This document shows, piece by piece, positions 53,401 to 62,497 of a stretch of DNA of 64,000 nucleotides. Position 1 is the stretch's first letter. Each line of letters opens with the position of its first letter. A program made the position numbers and the translations under genes. The notes below the pieces were generated by a model, which was given only the letters and a program-made list of their open reading frames with translations, was not told where the DNA came from and made no database searches. The stretch is from Gemmataceae bacterium (GTDB lineage Bacteria > Planctomycetota > Planctomycetia > Gemmatales > Gemmataceae): NCBI GenBank assembly GCA_019636445.1, contig JAHBXO010000004.1, positions 1 to 64,000 of the forward strand. Direction: 5' to 3'.

Positions 53401-53902
53401 CACGATCCTGCTCCTTCGCGGTGAGAAGGTGCCGGCCGAAACCGAACTCGGCGAGGCCTGGATCCAGATCGAGACGGCCGCGAAGGCACCGGGAGTCAGC
53501 CCGTCCGACGCGAACCTCTGGACCGCAGTGCGCGCCTATATCCGCACCTACGCCGATCTGCTCGCGGAACTCCACCGCTACGATCAGGTCGAAGTTGTCG
53601 CGAAGCGCATCGAAGCGATTGGTTTGTGGCCGGATGCGATCCGCTATGAAACCGCCTGCCTGCACGGCCGCGCCGCCATCCTCGCCACGCGGGACGAGGA
53701 CATCGGGCTCGATGAACAAAAACGGCTCTCGCTCGAACTCGCCGAAACGGCGCTCGATCGATTGGCCGAGTTGGATCGCGGATTCGGCTGGTTGAGCGCG
53801 ATCCAAGCCGACCCGGATCTGCTCGCCGTGCGAGGCCTCCCGGACTTTGCCGCCATCGTCCGCGAATTCCGCGAAGCGGCGCCGACGCCACGATCGAAAT
53901 GA
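50432..53902 (+). CDS. Membrane Ser/Thr protein kinase with TPR-like sensor
   Basis: An 1156-residue kinase. The catalytic domain (about residues 118-410) is complete: glycine loop LAKGGMGQVS, K147 in VALKEIQ, D254 in HRDLKPAN, D272 in VVDWG, and E368 in APEQA. Between DWG and APE the activation region is longer by about 65 residues, rich in Ser and Thr. A single membrane helix follows (about 485-507), then a large outside part of about 650 residues with TPR-like helices (AEDWFRNALANRRTLLEL, ALENANQAREIMARL). Starts at 50393 and 50402 are also possible. It is likely a sensor kinase for envelope signals. Confidence 0.9.
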   Translation: MANHSSRDSLDGDLTGDTGTLPQQSAPPVAPTGLTSPANFENPVSVLDVELHAPTALPPNLDSVPAEAATASFPAEVSQPFVDGPTGTIVGTGNVTGPTSFRLPGAPSPTPTPVGGRYEVLDELAKGGMGQVSIALDRELDRQVALKEIQPRFAYDRGVAARFLLEARVTGKLEHPGIVPVYGLNLHADGRPYYAMRFISGQSLQDAVKSFHAADKPDRDPRERALALRQLLKRFVDVCNTIAFAHSRGILHRDLKPANVMLGAYGETLVVDWGLAKDMKAKRVETTSVIPALALERTTSISGATQSRSMMRTQAVSEPMASTPDNDATRTGVQVAPPSTHGTPAVSYDSELTEVGKAMGTPAFMAPEQADGRWDDVGPAADIYSLGATLYAILAGKAPFRGDSLEILERVRRGEPTPIHDHKPNVPAALVAICRKAMALRAADRYPTALDLAHDVERWMADEPIDIHREPWSVRAARWARRHRNLVFGSAAVLVTALIALTIGILQVDAERQRTNLAKKQKDDAYDLLQDEEAKVRESYRKLQEEERKVRAARTLAERSREDARIALLALTDDAIGEILTSQHAATGKQKQFLESVVGMYHRFIQEASSTEDSQYFVAGAYFRVGRLQFKLGNHAEAESAYGHALDLSRGETSPAWRQLRGEIRLYTGIQRMARGVLPEAEDHFRAARQLFFELIDEDLKANRTPKPESWHRLGQAEDRLGLVLYLRGNAAEAEDWFRNALANRRTLLELVPTEPEYEFRVAQSLRQIAMVCQSDGRRLEALENANQAREIMARLLRNDPTSAVFLVQLADIDNLLAGAADTRPTAGGVTVAQRPVGRRIKDKASGPIAKLAARSAAARHADDAVRNWSQLVNLYPADVGYRQQLATSHLNLAVAEQAAGRFKASTDAIGSLAIVLDDFERRFGTNSFTTQLRGRAAHAAAINHREQDDLPAAERKAREAIAFAEKLVTERPNNPRHRNDLGYFRVELATILLLRGEKVPAETELGEAWIQIETAAKAPGVSPSDANLWTAVRAYIRTYADLLAELHRYDQVEVVAKRIEAIGLWPDAIRYETACLHGRAAILATRDEDIGLDEQKRLSLELAETALDRLAELDRGFGWLSAIQADPDLLAVRGLPDFAAIVREFREAAPTPRSK

Positions 53903-53903
53903 A

Positions 53904-55118
53904 TCAGCGGGATAATTGGTCCGCCAGTTCGCGCCACTGCCGGGCCATGGCCGTGTTGCCCATCCGTTCGCACACATCGGCGAGCTGACGGCGGACAGGC
54001 GCGTCCCAGGGCTTCTGTTCCGCCTCGCCCGTCAGCTTGGTGATCAGTTCCAGGTCCAATCGCAATTCTTCGGCCTTCCTCGCCGCCCGATCGGCGTCGT
54101 CCTTGCGCCCGTCGGCGGCGTAAGCCTGCGAGAGCGCCAAACGCATCGGATAATCGGCCGGGGCCAGCGCGACGGCGGCTTCCAACGATTTCACGGCCGC
54201 GCGGACATCGCCGGAGTCCAGTTCCAACTGACCTCGCAACGCCAGCAATCGAGAGGTGGGAGGGAATGATTTCAACGCGGAGTCAACGATCCGACGGGCA
54301 TCCTCGGGCGATCCCGTACCGCGATACGCTTCGCCTCGCAGGGCGCTCCATTCGGCATCGTTCGACGCCCCGGCCGCGTTAGAATCCATCCACAAGGCAA
54401 GCAGTTCATCGAAACGACCCCGTTTGCCGAGGCTGTTGGCGAGTGAGCGCTCGGCCTCGCGACGCACCACGACCGGAAGTTCCCGTACCAGCGATTCCCG
54501 ATACGCCGCGATCGCTTCGTCGTGGCGTCCGAGGTCCGATTGAATGTCGCCGAGCAGCTTCGCCGGCTTTCCGTCGACGGCATCGAGAACCAGGAGTTGC
54601 TCGAGATGTGCGACGGCGGTGTCGAGTTGGCCGATGTTGTACGCGAGTTGGGCCGCTCCGCGCCGCGCTTCGATCGAATCGGGGCGAAGTTCGAGTGCCA
54701 GCCGGAACGCGGCACCCGCGTCGCGCGGGCGATGCAGGCCCATCATGGCCCGACCGACCATCACCGCGGCCGCCGCGCGATCGCCCGTATCCGGAAATCG
54801 CGCCAGCCGCTCCGCCGCCGCGAGCGGTTCACCCCGTTGCAATTCCATTTCGGCGAGTGCGAGCATGGCGAGATCGTCGCGCCCCGCGGCGGCCAACCGT
54901 TCGGCATACCAGCGCACCCCATCCCAGTCTTTTTGGGTAATCGCTTCGTTGGCTTTCCGATAACGGTAGTTCGGCCGCGTGAGCGTGTATCGCCATGCGG
55001 TAATCGAGCCAATCGCGAGTAGACCCAGCGCGAGCCGAAACCAGAAGCCCCGTCGCGTTCCGCGAGCGGTGCGCGACGGAGGCGGATCAGAGGCAGGCGG
55101 TACGACGGAGTCGGCCAT
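53904..55118 (-). CDS. Membrane-anchored TPR protein
   Basis: A 404-residue protein with a cytoplasmic N-terminal basic segment (TARGTRRG), a single helix (FWFRLALGLLAIGSITAW) and repeated helical hairpins in the outside part (AMLALAEMELQRGEPLAAAERLARF, AAFRLALELRPDSIEARRGAAQLAYN, VAHLEQLLVLD). It is convergent with the kinase gene, one base apart. The role is unknown; the kinase's own repeats suggest a possible partner. Confidence 0.85.
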   Translation of the reverse strand: MADSVVPPASDPPPSRTARGTRRGFWFRLALGLLAIGSITAWRYTLTRPNYRYRKANEAITQKDWDGVRWYAERLAAAGRDDLAMLALAEMELQRGEPLAAAERLARFPDTGDRAAAAVMVGRAMMGLHRPRDAGAAFRLALELRPDSIEARRGAAQLAYNIGQLDTAVAHLEQLLVLDAVDGKPAKLLGDIQSDLGRHDEAIAAYRESLVRELPVVVRREAERSLANSLGKRGRFDELLALWMDSNAAGASNDAEWSALRGEAYRGTGSPEDARRIVDSALKSFPPTSRLLALRGQLELDSGDVRAAVKSLEAAVALAPADYPMRLALSQAYAADGRKDDADRAARKAEELRLDLELITKLTGEAEQKPWDAPVRRQLADVCERMGNTAMARQWRELADQLSR

Positions 55119-55145
55119 AACCGTCGTTCTATCAGAATTCCGCGA

Positions 55146-58136
55146 CTACTTCGCTTCGGGTTTGAACAGGCTCTTCCACTGATTCTTTTCCTGTTCCCGT
55201 TCCGCGAACGGAATCCCCTTCGCCATCCACTCCGGCATCGGGGCGCCCTTGAGGTGATGGTCGAAGAACTGCTGCATCCGGAGCGTGTAGTCGCGCTGCG
55301 TCGACTTCTTCCGTAGGCCGTGGAACTCGCCGTTGTAGTTGAACAGGTAGCACTCCTTGCCGAGCCGACGCAGGGCGAGGTAGTACTCGATCCCCTGGTA
55401 CCACGGCACGGCGTCGTCCTGGTCGTTGTGCAGGATCATCAGCGGCGTCTTCACCCGGTCCGCCATGAAGATCGGCGAGTTCTCGATGAATTTCATCGGC
55501 GCGTCCCAGAGCGTCTGCCCGATGCGGCTCTGCGTCCGTTCGTACTGGAACTGGCGCGGCAGGCCGGTGCCCCAGCGGATGCCGCCGTACGCGCTCACCA
55601 TGTTCGTCACGGGTGCCCCGCTTGCGGCTGCCTTGAATCGGTTCGTCTGCGTGACCATGTAGGCGATCTGATAGCCGCCCCACGAGTGCCCCTGGATGCC
55701 GATCGCCGCCTCGTTCACATAGCCCTTGTCCACAACGGCCTGGATCGCCGGCAACACGCACTTCAACGCGCTCTGCCCCGGCGAACCCACTGTGTACGCG
55801 ATGTCCGGCTTGAATACGAGATAACCATTGCTCGCGTAGTACGTCGGATTGATGCTCGTCCCCGCCGATGGCAGTTGAAACCGATGCAACTCATCCGACA
55901 GCCGCTCGTAGATGTACACGATCATCGGGTACTTCTTCTGCGGGTCGAAGTCCTCCGGCTTGATGAGCACGCCGGAGAGTTCCACTCCATCGGCGCTCTT
56001 GTAGTTCACCAACTCGGCCTTGCCCCAGTTGAACTCGCGCTTGCGCGGATTGATGTCCGTCACGCGGCGCACCTCGCGGAACGACGGATCGGCCACATGG
56101 TAATCCGGCACGTCGTTGAACGAACTCACGGTGAACAGTAGCGTGTCGGCCTTTCGCGCCTTCACGGGTCGACCATACGAACGACCTCCCATCACGAGCA
56201 GCTTTGGCTTCGATCCCGGCTCGAGGCGGAAATAGCCGGTGTCGTAGGTCGATAGGTTCGTCGCAAGCAGCAGGTATGGCTTTGACAGGTCGAGGCCATA
56301 CTGCGGCTCCTCGTCCAGGTTCGGGTACGAAATCAGGTTGAACCGGATCTTTTGCTCGCGGCCAATCTTTGTCAGGTTCTCCGCAGCCGTTCCATCGAGC
56401 GCGATCTTCCAGATGTCGTAGCGGTCCGCCAAGAGCACGTGTTTCTCGTCGTTCGCCCAGGCGACGATGCCGTAGGCCGACGACTTCATCGGTTGATCGA
56501 ACTCCTCGTCGAAGAACTTTACCGGCAGCTTCGCCGTCAGGTTCACCCTCTTGCCATCCGGCACGGACAGCGACTGCCAATCCTTGCCATCGAAGTGAAG
56601 TCGATAACGGCCCTTCGGCGAGGCCAACGGAATCCCTTCGTGAGCCGTATAAACCGGCTTCGTTTCGCCGGTGCGGATATTGAGCAGGGCGTAATCCGCG
56701 AGCGAGGCGCCGTAGCCGGTCAGGTGGCGGTACGGCTTGTCGTTGCTTGCGAGGGTCCAGTCGCCGAAGCCGGGCACGGAGACGCTCAGGTTCTCGTCGC
56801 CGAGCTGGCGGAACGTCTTCGTGTCGAAGAAGTAGACGGCCGAACTGGTGCGGTTCCGCTCGGCTTCCCCACGAGGGGACTTCTGCATCGGCTGGATCAG
56901 TTCGTCCTTCCAGTGCCAGAGGTCGAGGTCGACGCGGTCGGCCGGCGCGGTGGGCGGGGCCGGCGTGCGCGGTTCGGGGATCTTCATCGTGCCAAGCGCG
57001 AGTTTCAATCCATCATCGCTGAAGCGGAGGCCGCCGCGTTCGGCGAGCATCATGCCCGCCGGCAGGCCCGCGATCGTGCCGTTCAGGATTTCCGCCGCCG
57101 GCGACTTCGAGTTGCGATCCCAAAGGTAGACTCGCGGTCTCACAACCGGTTTCGGTTCGTTCGGCTTCGTTTCCGGGGCCGGTTCCTCGTGGAAGAACGC
57201 GAGTCGTTCCTGCTTGCGGTCCCACGTGTCGCGCGCGTACCTGCCCGTGCCCGAACGAATCGTCGTGAGCGACTTCGAGCCGGGCGCGATGGCGAAGAGG
57301 CCGTTGTCCGCGTCGGTCTTCGAGACTTTTTGAATCAGAATGAGTTTGCCGTCTCGTGTCGCCTCGTAGCCCTGAACGTCGGCGAACGACGTCTCCGTAC
57401 CGTCGGCGAGGTTGCGAATGACGAGGTCGCTGCCAATGGGCGCGGTCGGAGTCTGTGAGGCGGTAGATTCGGATGGCGGCGCCGTCGCGGGACGCCCGCC
57501 GGGGCGACCGGATCCAGGAATACCACCGGGCCGACGAACACCACCGGTCGGCGAACCTGTTCCAGGAGTTGCGGGTTGAGCCGCCGGCGTTGCGCCGGGT
57601 TGCGTGAATGCGGCACCGCCGACCACCGCGCCGGTCGCGCCGGTGTCGCTCTTCTTCGGCTCCCGATGCATCAACAGGAAGTTCGTCTTTTCGACGACGG
57701 CGAACGACTTCAGCTTCCCGATCCGCTCGACGATCTTGCCGTTCGCGAGGTCCACGATGGCGAGTTCCGGGCCGACCGTCGCCTTCGCGGCCTTGGCCTT
57801 GTCCTGCTCCGCCTTGGTCGGCACCAGCGGCAGCGCAAGCCGCTGGCCGTCCGGCAGGAAGCGCGCCCCACCCGCCAGCGCCGTCATCCCCTCGCCAGCG
57901 CGGCCCATGGCGAACTTGTATTCCGCAGGACCGGTCAGACTCCTCACGATCGTCGCGCCGTCGCCTTCCGGCGGCATCAGGTTATACACGAGCCATTGAC
58001 CGTTGGGCGACAGTTCGACCTGCGACGCGGAATTCCAGATGTCGTAGTCCGAATGTTTCAAAGGCCGCTTGGACGGTGTTTGCGAAAGTGAAATCGAGGC
58101 GACGGCGAAGACCAGACCGAGCGCGAGGGAACGCAT
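55146..58136 (-). CDS. S9-family prolyl oligopeptidase-type peptidase, secreted
   Basis: A 996-residue protein with a signal peptide (ends SISLSQTP). The N-terminal propeller-like part contains a Pro/Gly/Thr-rich loop (residues of about 190-240) and YWKDELIQPMQKSP. The C-terminal hydrolase domain has the triad S818 (GHSWGGYQ), D907 (HNDQDDAVPW) and H939 (GEFHGLR). The start at 58136 is chosen because it gives a good signal peptide. Dipeptidyl peptidase activity is likely but the specificity is open. Confidence 0.88.
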   Translation of the reverse strand: MRSLALGLVFAVASISLSQTPSKRPLKHSDYDIWNSASQVELSPNGQWLVYNLMPPEGDGATIVRSLTGPAEYKFAMGRAGEGMTALAGGARFLPDGQRLALPLVPTKAEQDKAKAAKATVGPELAIVDLANGKIVERIGKLKSFAVVEKTNFLLMHREPKKSDTGATGAVVGGAAFTQPGATPAAQPATPGTGSPTGGVRRPGGIPGSGRPGGRPATAPPSESTASQTPTAPIGSDLVIRNLADGTETSFADVQGYEATRDGKLILIQKVSKTDADNGLFAIAPGSKSLTTIRSGTGRYARDTWDRKQERLAFFHEEPAPETKPNEPKPVVRPRVYLWDRNSKSPAAEILNGTIAGLPAGMMLAERGGLRFSDDGLKLALGTMKIPEPRTPAPPTAPADRVDLDLWHWKDELIQPMQKSPRGEAERNRTSSAVYFFDTKTFRQLGDENLSVSVPGFGDWTLASNDKPYRHLTGYGASLADYALLNIRTGETKPVYTAHEGIPLASPKGRYRLHFDGKDWQSLSVPDGKRVNLTAKLPVKFFDEEFDQPMKSSAYGIVAWANDEKHVLLADRYDIWKIALDGTAAENLTKIGREQKIRFNLISYPNLDEEPQYGLDLSKPYLLLATNLSTYDTGYFRLEPGSKPKLLVMGGRSYGRPVKARKADTLLFTVSSFNDVPDYHVADPSFREVRRVTDINPRKREFNWGKAELVNYKSADGVELSGVLIKPEDFDPQKKYPMIVYIYERLSDELHRFQLPSAGTSINPTYYASNGYLVFKPDIAYTVGSPGQSALKCVLPAIQAVVDKGYVNEAAIGIQGHSWGGYQIAYMVTQTNRFKAAASGAPVTNMVSAYGGIRWGTGLPRQFQYERTQSRIGQTLWDAPMKFIENSPIFMADRVKTPLMILHNDQDDAVPWYQGIEYYLALRRLGKECYLFNYNGEFHGLRKKSTQRDYTLRMQQFFDHHLKGAPMPEWMAKGIPFAEREQEKNQWKSLFKPEAK

Positions 58137-58275
58137 GGCGGGGGGTTGCTCCAAAGGGTGCCACCGTCGATGGTATCGCGAAACGGGTGCGACCGCACGG
58201 GAGATGCCGAAAAAAATGATCGCGGGATTGAGCGAAGGGAATCCGGTCCGGTTCGACGTGCCGATCGTGACGGAT

Positions 58276-58896
58276 TTACCAGTTCGATTCCATCATGTTC
58301 ACGATCTGCCGGGCCAACTGATTCGCAATCGACTGGTTCGCCGTGGCATTCGTTTCACCGAGTTCCGGCACGACGCGGCCGACGGCTACTACCTGTGCCG
58401 GTATCGCCTTCTCCGGGACGGCCACGGGTTCCGCCGGCGGCAGGCTCGGATCGAACGGCACCGCCGGCTCCGGTTGTGCGGCCGAACGGCGATTCGAGAG
58501 TACACGGCCATCGCGCAGGTCCCGCCAAACCAGATTCACCGTCGCCGTGAGTTCCGCTTCCCGCGTCAGGTTCTGCTGGTTCTGGTTCACCACGCCCTTG
58601 CGCAGGGCCACGAGCGTACCGAGTAATTCCGTATCGGCTCGCTCGCGGTCCGACACCACTTTCATCCGCGTCCGTTGCTCAATCTCTCGAACCACCGCGC
58701 GGGTAATGTCCACTTCCAACTCGCGGTTCGCAGTCGTCTGAAAAGCGACGTTCTTGAACACCGGAACGTAGACCGTGCGGATGTTCTCATCGTGCAGCGG
58801 CTTCGTCGAGTATCCGAAGAGCGTGAAGTCCCGCCCCGATTGGCAACCGGCCGCAAGAGCGAGAACCAACACGACGGTGGCGGTTCGAGCTGTCAT
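58276..58896 (-). CDS. lptE: LptE-like outer-membrane lipoprotein
   Basis: A 206-residue lipoprotein (lipobox LALAAGC) with the LptE pattern: GYSTKPLHDENIRTVYVPVFKN, LEVDITRAVVREIEQRTRMKVV, AELTATVNLVWRDLRDGRVLS. LptE plugs the LptD lipopolysaccharide-assembly pore. A Pro-rich stretch (about residues 120-145) and a hydrophilic end are unusual compared with E. coli. It overlaps the bamD-like gene by ATGA. Confidence 0.75.
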   Translation of the reverse strand: MTARTATVVLVLALAAGCQSGRDFTLFGYSTKPLHDENIRTVYVPVFKNVAFQTTANRELEVDITRAVVREIEQRTRMKVVSDRERADTELLGTLVALRKGVVNQNQQNLTREAELTATVNLVWRDLRDGRVLSNRRSAAQPEPAVPFDPSLPPAEPVAVPEKAIPAQVVAVGRVVPELGETNATANQSIANQLARQIVNMMESNW

Positions 58897-60077
58897 GGGC
58901 GGGGCGCTCCGGGAGTCGCGATGCTCGCCGGCAACGCGCCGGGCGTGCCCGTGATGGCCGGCGCGCCACCGAGCACCGATTCGATCCCCTGGATCGCCGC
59001 CGTCACCGGACCGACGGTCTTCGGCTTCCCGGCGTCGGCCTCCGCCTGCGCCCGGATCGCCTCCATCCGCTGCGTTGCCAAATCCGAATACTTCGTCCCC
59101 GGATATCGCCGACGCACGATCTCGTAGCAGAAGTACGCGCTGCCGGGGTGTTTCGTCTGTTCGTGGTATTCGGCCGTCTTGAAGTCCTTCTCGGCCTGCT
59201 GGGCACGGATGGCGAGTTTCTGCCGCGTCAGGAAATCCCGCTTCTCCGTATCCGAGAACTCCGGCATGCTCGCCTCGGCGTGGTTCACCAGTTGCAGCGC
59301 CTCGGATGCCTTCTGACCGTCGTACACCGCGCCGCCCGTGCTGTTGTTCTTGCTGATGATCGCCAGTTCCGTCGCCTTCGGCCGCAACGCGCTGTCCTTG
59401 TGGAACTCGATGAGCGTGCTGAAGTAGTGATCCGCCTCGACGAAGTTGCCGCGGTAGAAGTTCACGAACCCGCACCAGAAGAGCGCTTTGTCAGCCGTCG
59501 GGCCGGTGATGTCGTTCAGGTGAACGTTTTCGAGTGTCTGGAGCGCCCGGCCTTCGCGGTCCATCGTCGGCTTCGTCTTGTCAAATTTCAGCAACCGCTT
59601 CGATCGATGAAGGAAGATGTTTTCGCCGTCCTGCTCCGCCTGGATTTCCGCCCGCGTGTCGTCCAGCCAGTAGTCGGCGATCTTGAACATCTCGTTGCAC
59701 GCCCGCTCCCGGTACGCGCCGGTCGGATGTTCCATGAGCATCTTGTGGTACGTGTCCACCGCGTCGGGATATTTGCCCTGCTGCCGGAAGCATTCGGCTT
59801 CGAGGAACCGCGCCTTCTCGGAGAGTAGTGCGGGATTGAGTTGGTTGTCCGCCAGTTCCCGGAAGGTCCCGCGCACCTTCGTGTATTCACCGGCCTCGTA
59901 TTGCTTCTCGGCCGCGGCCATCCGTTCGTTGGCTTGCGGATCGTCGTAGGACTTCGAGACAAGGCCGCGCGTCGATTCTTGCGCCTTTTGCTTCAAACTC
60001 TTCACGGTCGTGCAGCCGGACCCGAGCGCAGCCGCGCAGGCGACGAACGGCAGGAAACGAGCGATCGAACTCTTCAC
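58893..60077 (-). CDS. BamD-like TPR lipoprotein
   Basis: A 394-residue lipoprotein (LGSGC) with tetratricopeptide helices (ANERMAAAEKQYEAGEYTKVRGTF, EKARFLEAECFRQQGKYPDAVDTYHKMLMEHP, GSAYFCYEIVRRRYPGTKYSDLA). It resembles BamD/YfiO of the beta-barrel assembly machine, but is about 150 residues longer because of an added helical middle part. The four-base overlap with lptE links two outer-membrane assembly steps in one unit. Confidence 0.75.
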   Translation of the reverse strand: MKSSIARFLPFVACAAALGSGCTTVKSLKQKAQESTRGLVSKSYDDPQANERMAAAEKQYEAGEYTKVRGTFRELADNQLNPALLSEKARFLEAECFRQQGKYPDAVDTYHKMLMEHPTGAYRERACNEMFKIADYWLDDTRAEIQAEQDGENIFLHRSKRLLKFDKTKPTMDREGRALQTLENVHLNDITGPTADKALFWCGFVNFYRGNFVEADHYFSTLIEFHKDSALRPKATELAIISKNNSTGGAVYDGQKASEALQLVNHAEASMPEFSDTEKRDFLTRQKLAIRAQQAEKDFKTAEYHEQTKHPGSAYFCYEIVRRRYPGTKYSDLATQRMEAIRAQAEADAGKPKTVGPVTAAIQGIESVLGGAPAITGTPGALPASIATPGAPRP

Positions 60078-60101
60078 GCCTGGTCTCCCGTTCCTTCGGG
60101 T

Positions 60102-60839
60102 TCATCCGGCTCCGTCCAGGTACGCCAGCATTTTCGGCCGTCGTCCCAGGATCGAACTCACCTTGTGCCCGAGGAGTTGCCGCACTTCCGTCCGCACGGC
60201 GGCGGGCAGTTCCCGCCGGCCCGCCGACAAGTTCCGCAGTGCCGACCGCCCCTCGACGCTCAGCCAGCGCCGATCGGCGAACGCCCCCGCGCAGGCCGCG
60301 CAGACGATGCCGCCCGCGGCGACGCTGAACGACACGCGGACCTCCGCCGGTACGGCCGAACCGCACCCGGCGCACTCCTCGAACCGCGGCCTATAACCAA
60401 GCTCCCCCAACCACACAAGCTCAAATGCGCTCGCCGTCGCCGCACGGTCTCCGGCCGGGTCCGCGAGCGACCGCAATGCGTCCAATGTCGCGTCGAACAA
60501 CTCCGGGTGCGGATCGTAATCAAATGTGCCGTCGGCGAGGAGTTCCGCGAAATAATAGCCGCAATACAGCGCCCGCAGGTCGGTGCGCAGGTGCGGGAAC
60601 CGCTCGCGCAGTGTCGCTTCCGTCAGGAGATCCAGCCCGCCATGGGCCTTGCGCAGGAACATCACCTCGACGACGGAAAGCAGGTCGAACGCGACCTCGA
60701 ACGTCGACTTCAAACGCCGGCCACCCTTCGCCAGTGCCCGGACCTTGCCGAACTCGCGCGTCCAGAGCGTGGCGATCCGGCTGGTTTCGCTCCAGTCGGT
60801 ACCGCGGATCACCAGAGCCAGGGCGCGTTCGGCAGGCAT
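60102..60839 (-). CDS. recO: DNA repair protein RecO
   Basis: A 245-residue protein with an N-terminal OB domain (RALALVIRGTDWSETSRIATLWTREFG) and a zinc-binding C-terminal part (FEECAGCGSAV, then VCAACAG). RecO anneals single strands and loads RecA with RecR. GGAGG lies five bases before the start. It is upstream of the bamD-like gene with 24 bases between, so they may form one transcript. Confidence 0.93.
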   Translation of the reverse strand: MPAERALALVIRGTDWSETSRIATLWTREFGKVRALAKGGRRLKSTFEVAFDLLSVVEVMFLRKAHGGLDLLTEATLRERFPHLRTDLRALYCGYYFAELLADGTFDYDPHPELFDATLDALRSLADPAGDRAATASAFELVWLGELGYRPRFEECAGCGSAVPAEVRVSFSVAAGGIVCAACAGAFADRRWLSVEGRSALRNLSAGRRELPAAVRTEVRQLLGHKVSSILGRRPKMLAYLDGAG

Positions 60840-61165
60840 GTTTCCTCCACATCGGTTTTCTCGCTTCGACGATCACCGTCCACTCGCCGCTGGAATTCCT
60901 GCGGCGCCTCGATCGTCTTTCCGCCGTCACCGCGCCACCCTCCGGCGGAACGACGCCCCATTTCCGGAAGCGCCATAGCCCCATAACGACTTACGTCAAA
61001 TAGTCACATCGGCCCGATTCGCTCGGGAGAGGGGTCACGGACGATCACGACCGAATTCCACCCCCGAAAACCTCCCCGCGCGTCGTTCCTTCGATCCTGC
61101 ATTTTCTACGACTCATTATCGCCATCATTAAAATGGAAGGGTACCCACGCCTTACGAGAACCACG
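60840..61165. other. 326-base gap without a recognised gene
   Basis: Lies between the divergent recO and pdxH genes. It has an A+T-rich part near 61110-61135 (ATTATCGCCATCATTAAAAT) that may hold the pdxH promoter. I see no hairpin, repeat or convincing ORF. A 155-codon minus frame from 60984 overlaps recO in another frame and lacks support. Confidence 0.6.
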
Positions 61166-61807
61166 ATGTCCAACGTCTCGATCGCCGATCTCCGGCGGGA
61201 TTACACGCAGGCCGGTCTGACGGAAGCCGACGCCGGCGACGACCCGTTCGCGCTCTTCCGACGCTGGTTCGAGACGGCGCTCACCGCCAAGCTTCCCGAA
61301 CCGAACGCCATGGCGCTCGCCACCGTCGGCCCCGATGGTCGGCCCGCGAATCGGATCGTCCTCCTCAAGGGCATCGACCACGGGCTGACGTTCTTCACGA
61401 ACTATACCAGCCGCAAAGCGCGCGAGCTGACCGCGAATCCCTACGCCGCCGTCGTCTTCCTCTGGGACGAACTCGAACGCCAAGTGCGCATCGAGGGTCT
61501 GATCGAAAAAGTCACCGAACAGGAATCCGACGACTACTACCACTCCCGCCCGCTCGGCAGCCGACTCGGGGCGTGGGCCTCGGAACAAAGCGAAGTCATC
61601 ACCGGCCGCGAGGTCCTCGAACGCCAGCAAGCCGAACTGCTGGCGAAGTACCCCGATGGCGCCGTCCCGCGCCCGCCGCACTGGGGCGGCTACCGGCTGC
61701 TCCCGGACGCCTTCGAGTTCTGGCAGGGCCGCCCGAGCCGCCTCCACGACCGCTTGCGTTTCCGAAAGCGCGGCGATGGCTGGCACCGCGAGCGACTTTC
61801 TCCCTAA
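61166..61807 (+). CDS. pdxH: Pyridoxamine 5'-phosphate oxidase
   Basis: A 213-residue FMN-dependent enzyme that makes pyridoxal 5'-phosphate. It shows the N-terminal [21 protein letters not shown]-binding [24 protein letters not shown], the strand [15 protein letters not shown], and the C-terminal signature [26 protein letters not shown] with RFRKRGDGW. Start at 61166 gives the family length. Confidence 0.94.
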   Translation: MSNVSIADLRRDYTQAGLTEADAGDDPFALFRRWFETALTAKLPEPNAMALATVGPDGRPANRIVLLKGIDHGLTFFTNYTSRKARELTANPYAAVVFLWDELERQVRIEGLIEKVTEQESDDYYHSRPLGSRLGAWASEQSEVITGREVLERQQAELLAKYPDGAVPRPPHWGGYRLLPDAFEFWQGRPSRLHDRLRFRKRGDGWHRERLSP

Positions 61808-61839
61808 AATAATGTGGTCCCCAACTTTCGGAGGTTCCC

Positions 61840-62415
61840 ATGCGTTTCCTCGCTCTCGCATCCGTTCTCGCGTTCGCCCTGGCCGCCGGCCATGCGGCCG
61901 ATACCAAGGGAGGCAAAGCCGTGTCCGGTCCGCTCGGGTTCACCATGAAGGGCATCGACGGCAAAGACGTCGACCTCGCCCAGTACAAAGGCAAGGTCGT
62001 CCTCTTCGTCAACGTCGCCAGCAAGTGCGGCTACACCAAACAGTACACCGGCCTGCAGGCCCTCTACAAGAAGCACGAAGCCGACGGCCTCGTCATCATC
62101 GGCGTCCCCGCCAACGAGTTCGGCTCACAGGAACCCGGCACCGACGAGGAGATCCAGAAGTTCTGCAGCTCCAAGTACAGCGTCACCTTCCCCATGCTCT
62201 CGAAGGTCGTCGTCAAGGGCGATGGCATCTGCCCGCTCTACAAGTTCCTCACCTCGAAGGACACGAACTCGAAGTTCGCCGGCGACATCAAGTGGAACTT
62301 CGAGAAGTTCCTCGTGAATCGCAAGGGTGAAGTCGTGGGCCGCTACGAATCGAAGGTCGCGCCGGAATCGGAAACGCTCGCGAAGGCGATCGAGGCCGAA
62401 CTGGCGAAGAAGTGA
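61840..62415 (+). CDS. Exported glutathione peroxidase-type thiol peroxidase
   Basis: A 191-residue protein with a signal peptide (ends AAGHAAD). The catalytic Cys is in NVASKCGYTKQYTGL, the Gln in PANEFGSQEPGT, and the Trp-Asn in KWNFEKFLV. It contains Cys rather than Sec, so thioredoxin may be the real donor. GGAGG precedes the ATG. A terminator follows. Confidence 0.9.
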   Translation: MRFLALASVLAFALAAGHAADTKGGKAVSGPLGFTMKGIDGKDVDLAQYKGKVVLFVNVASKCGYTKQYTGLQALYKKHEADGLVIIGVPANEFGSQEPGTDEEIQKFCSSKYSVTFPMLSKVVVKGDGICPLYKFLTSKDTNSKFAGDIKWNFEKFLVNRKGEVVGRYESKVAPESETLAKAIEAELAKK

Positions 62416-62436
62416 GTGGCCGAAACAATTCCGAGA

Positions 62437-62466
62437 AGCCCTCCCGATTTCGGGAGGGCTTTTTTG
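62437..62466 (+). terminator. Intrinsic terminator of the peroxidase gene
   Basis: Perfect 10-bp stem AGCCCTCCCG/CGGGAGGGCT with loop ATTT, followed by TTTTTT. Confidence 0.9.
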
Positions 62467-62497
62467 TTCACCCCAAGTTCCACGATCACAAAATCCT

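Noticed and set aside
60520..60984. A minus-strand frame of 154 codons starting at 60984 and running into recO
   Set aside because: It overlaps most of the recO start in another frame, has no ribosome binding site and lacks any recognisable motif.
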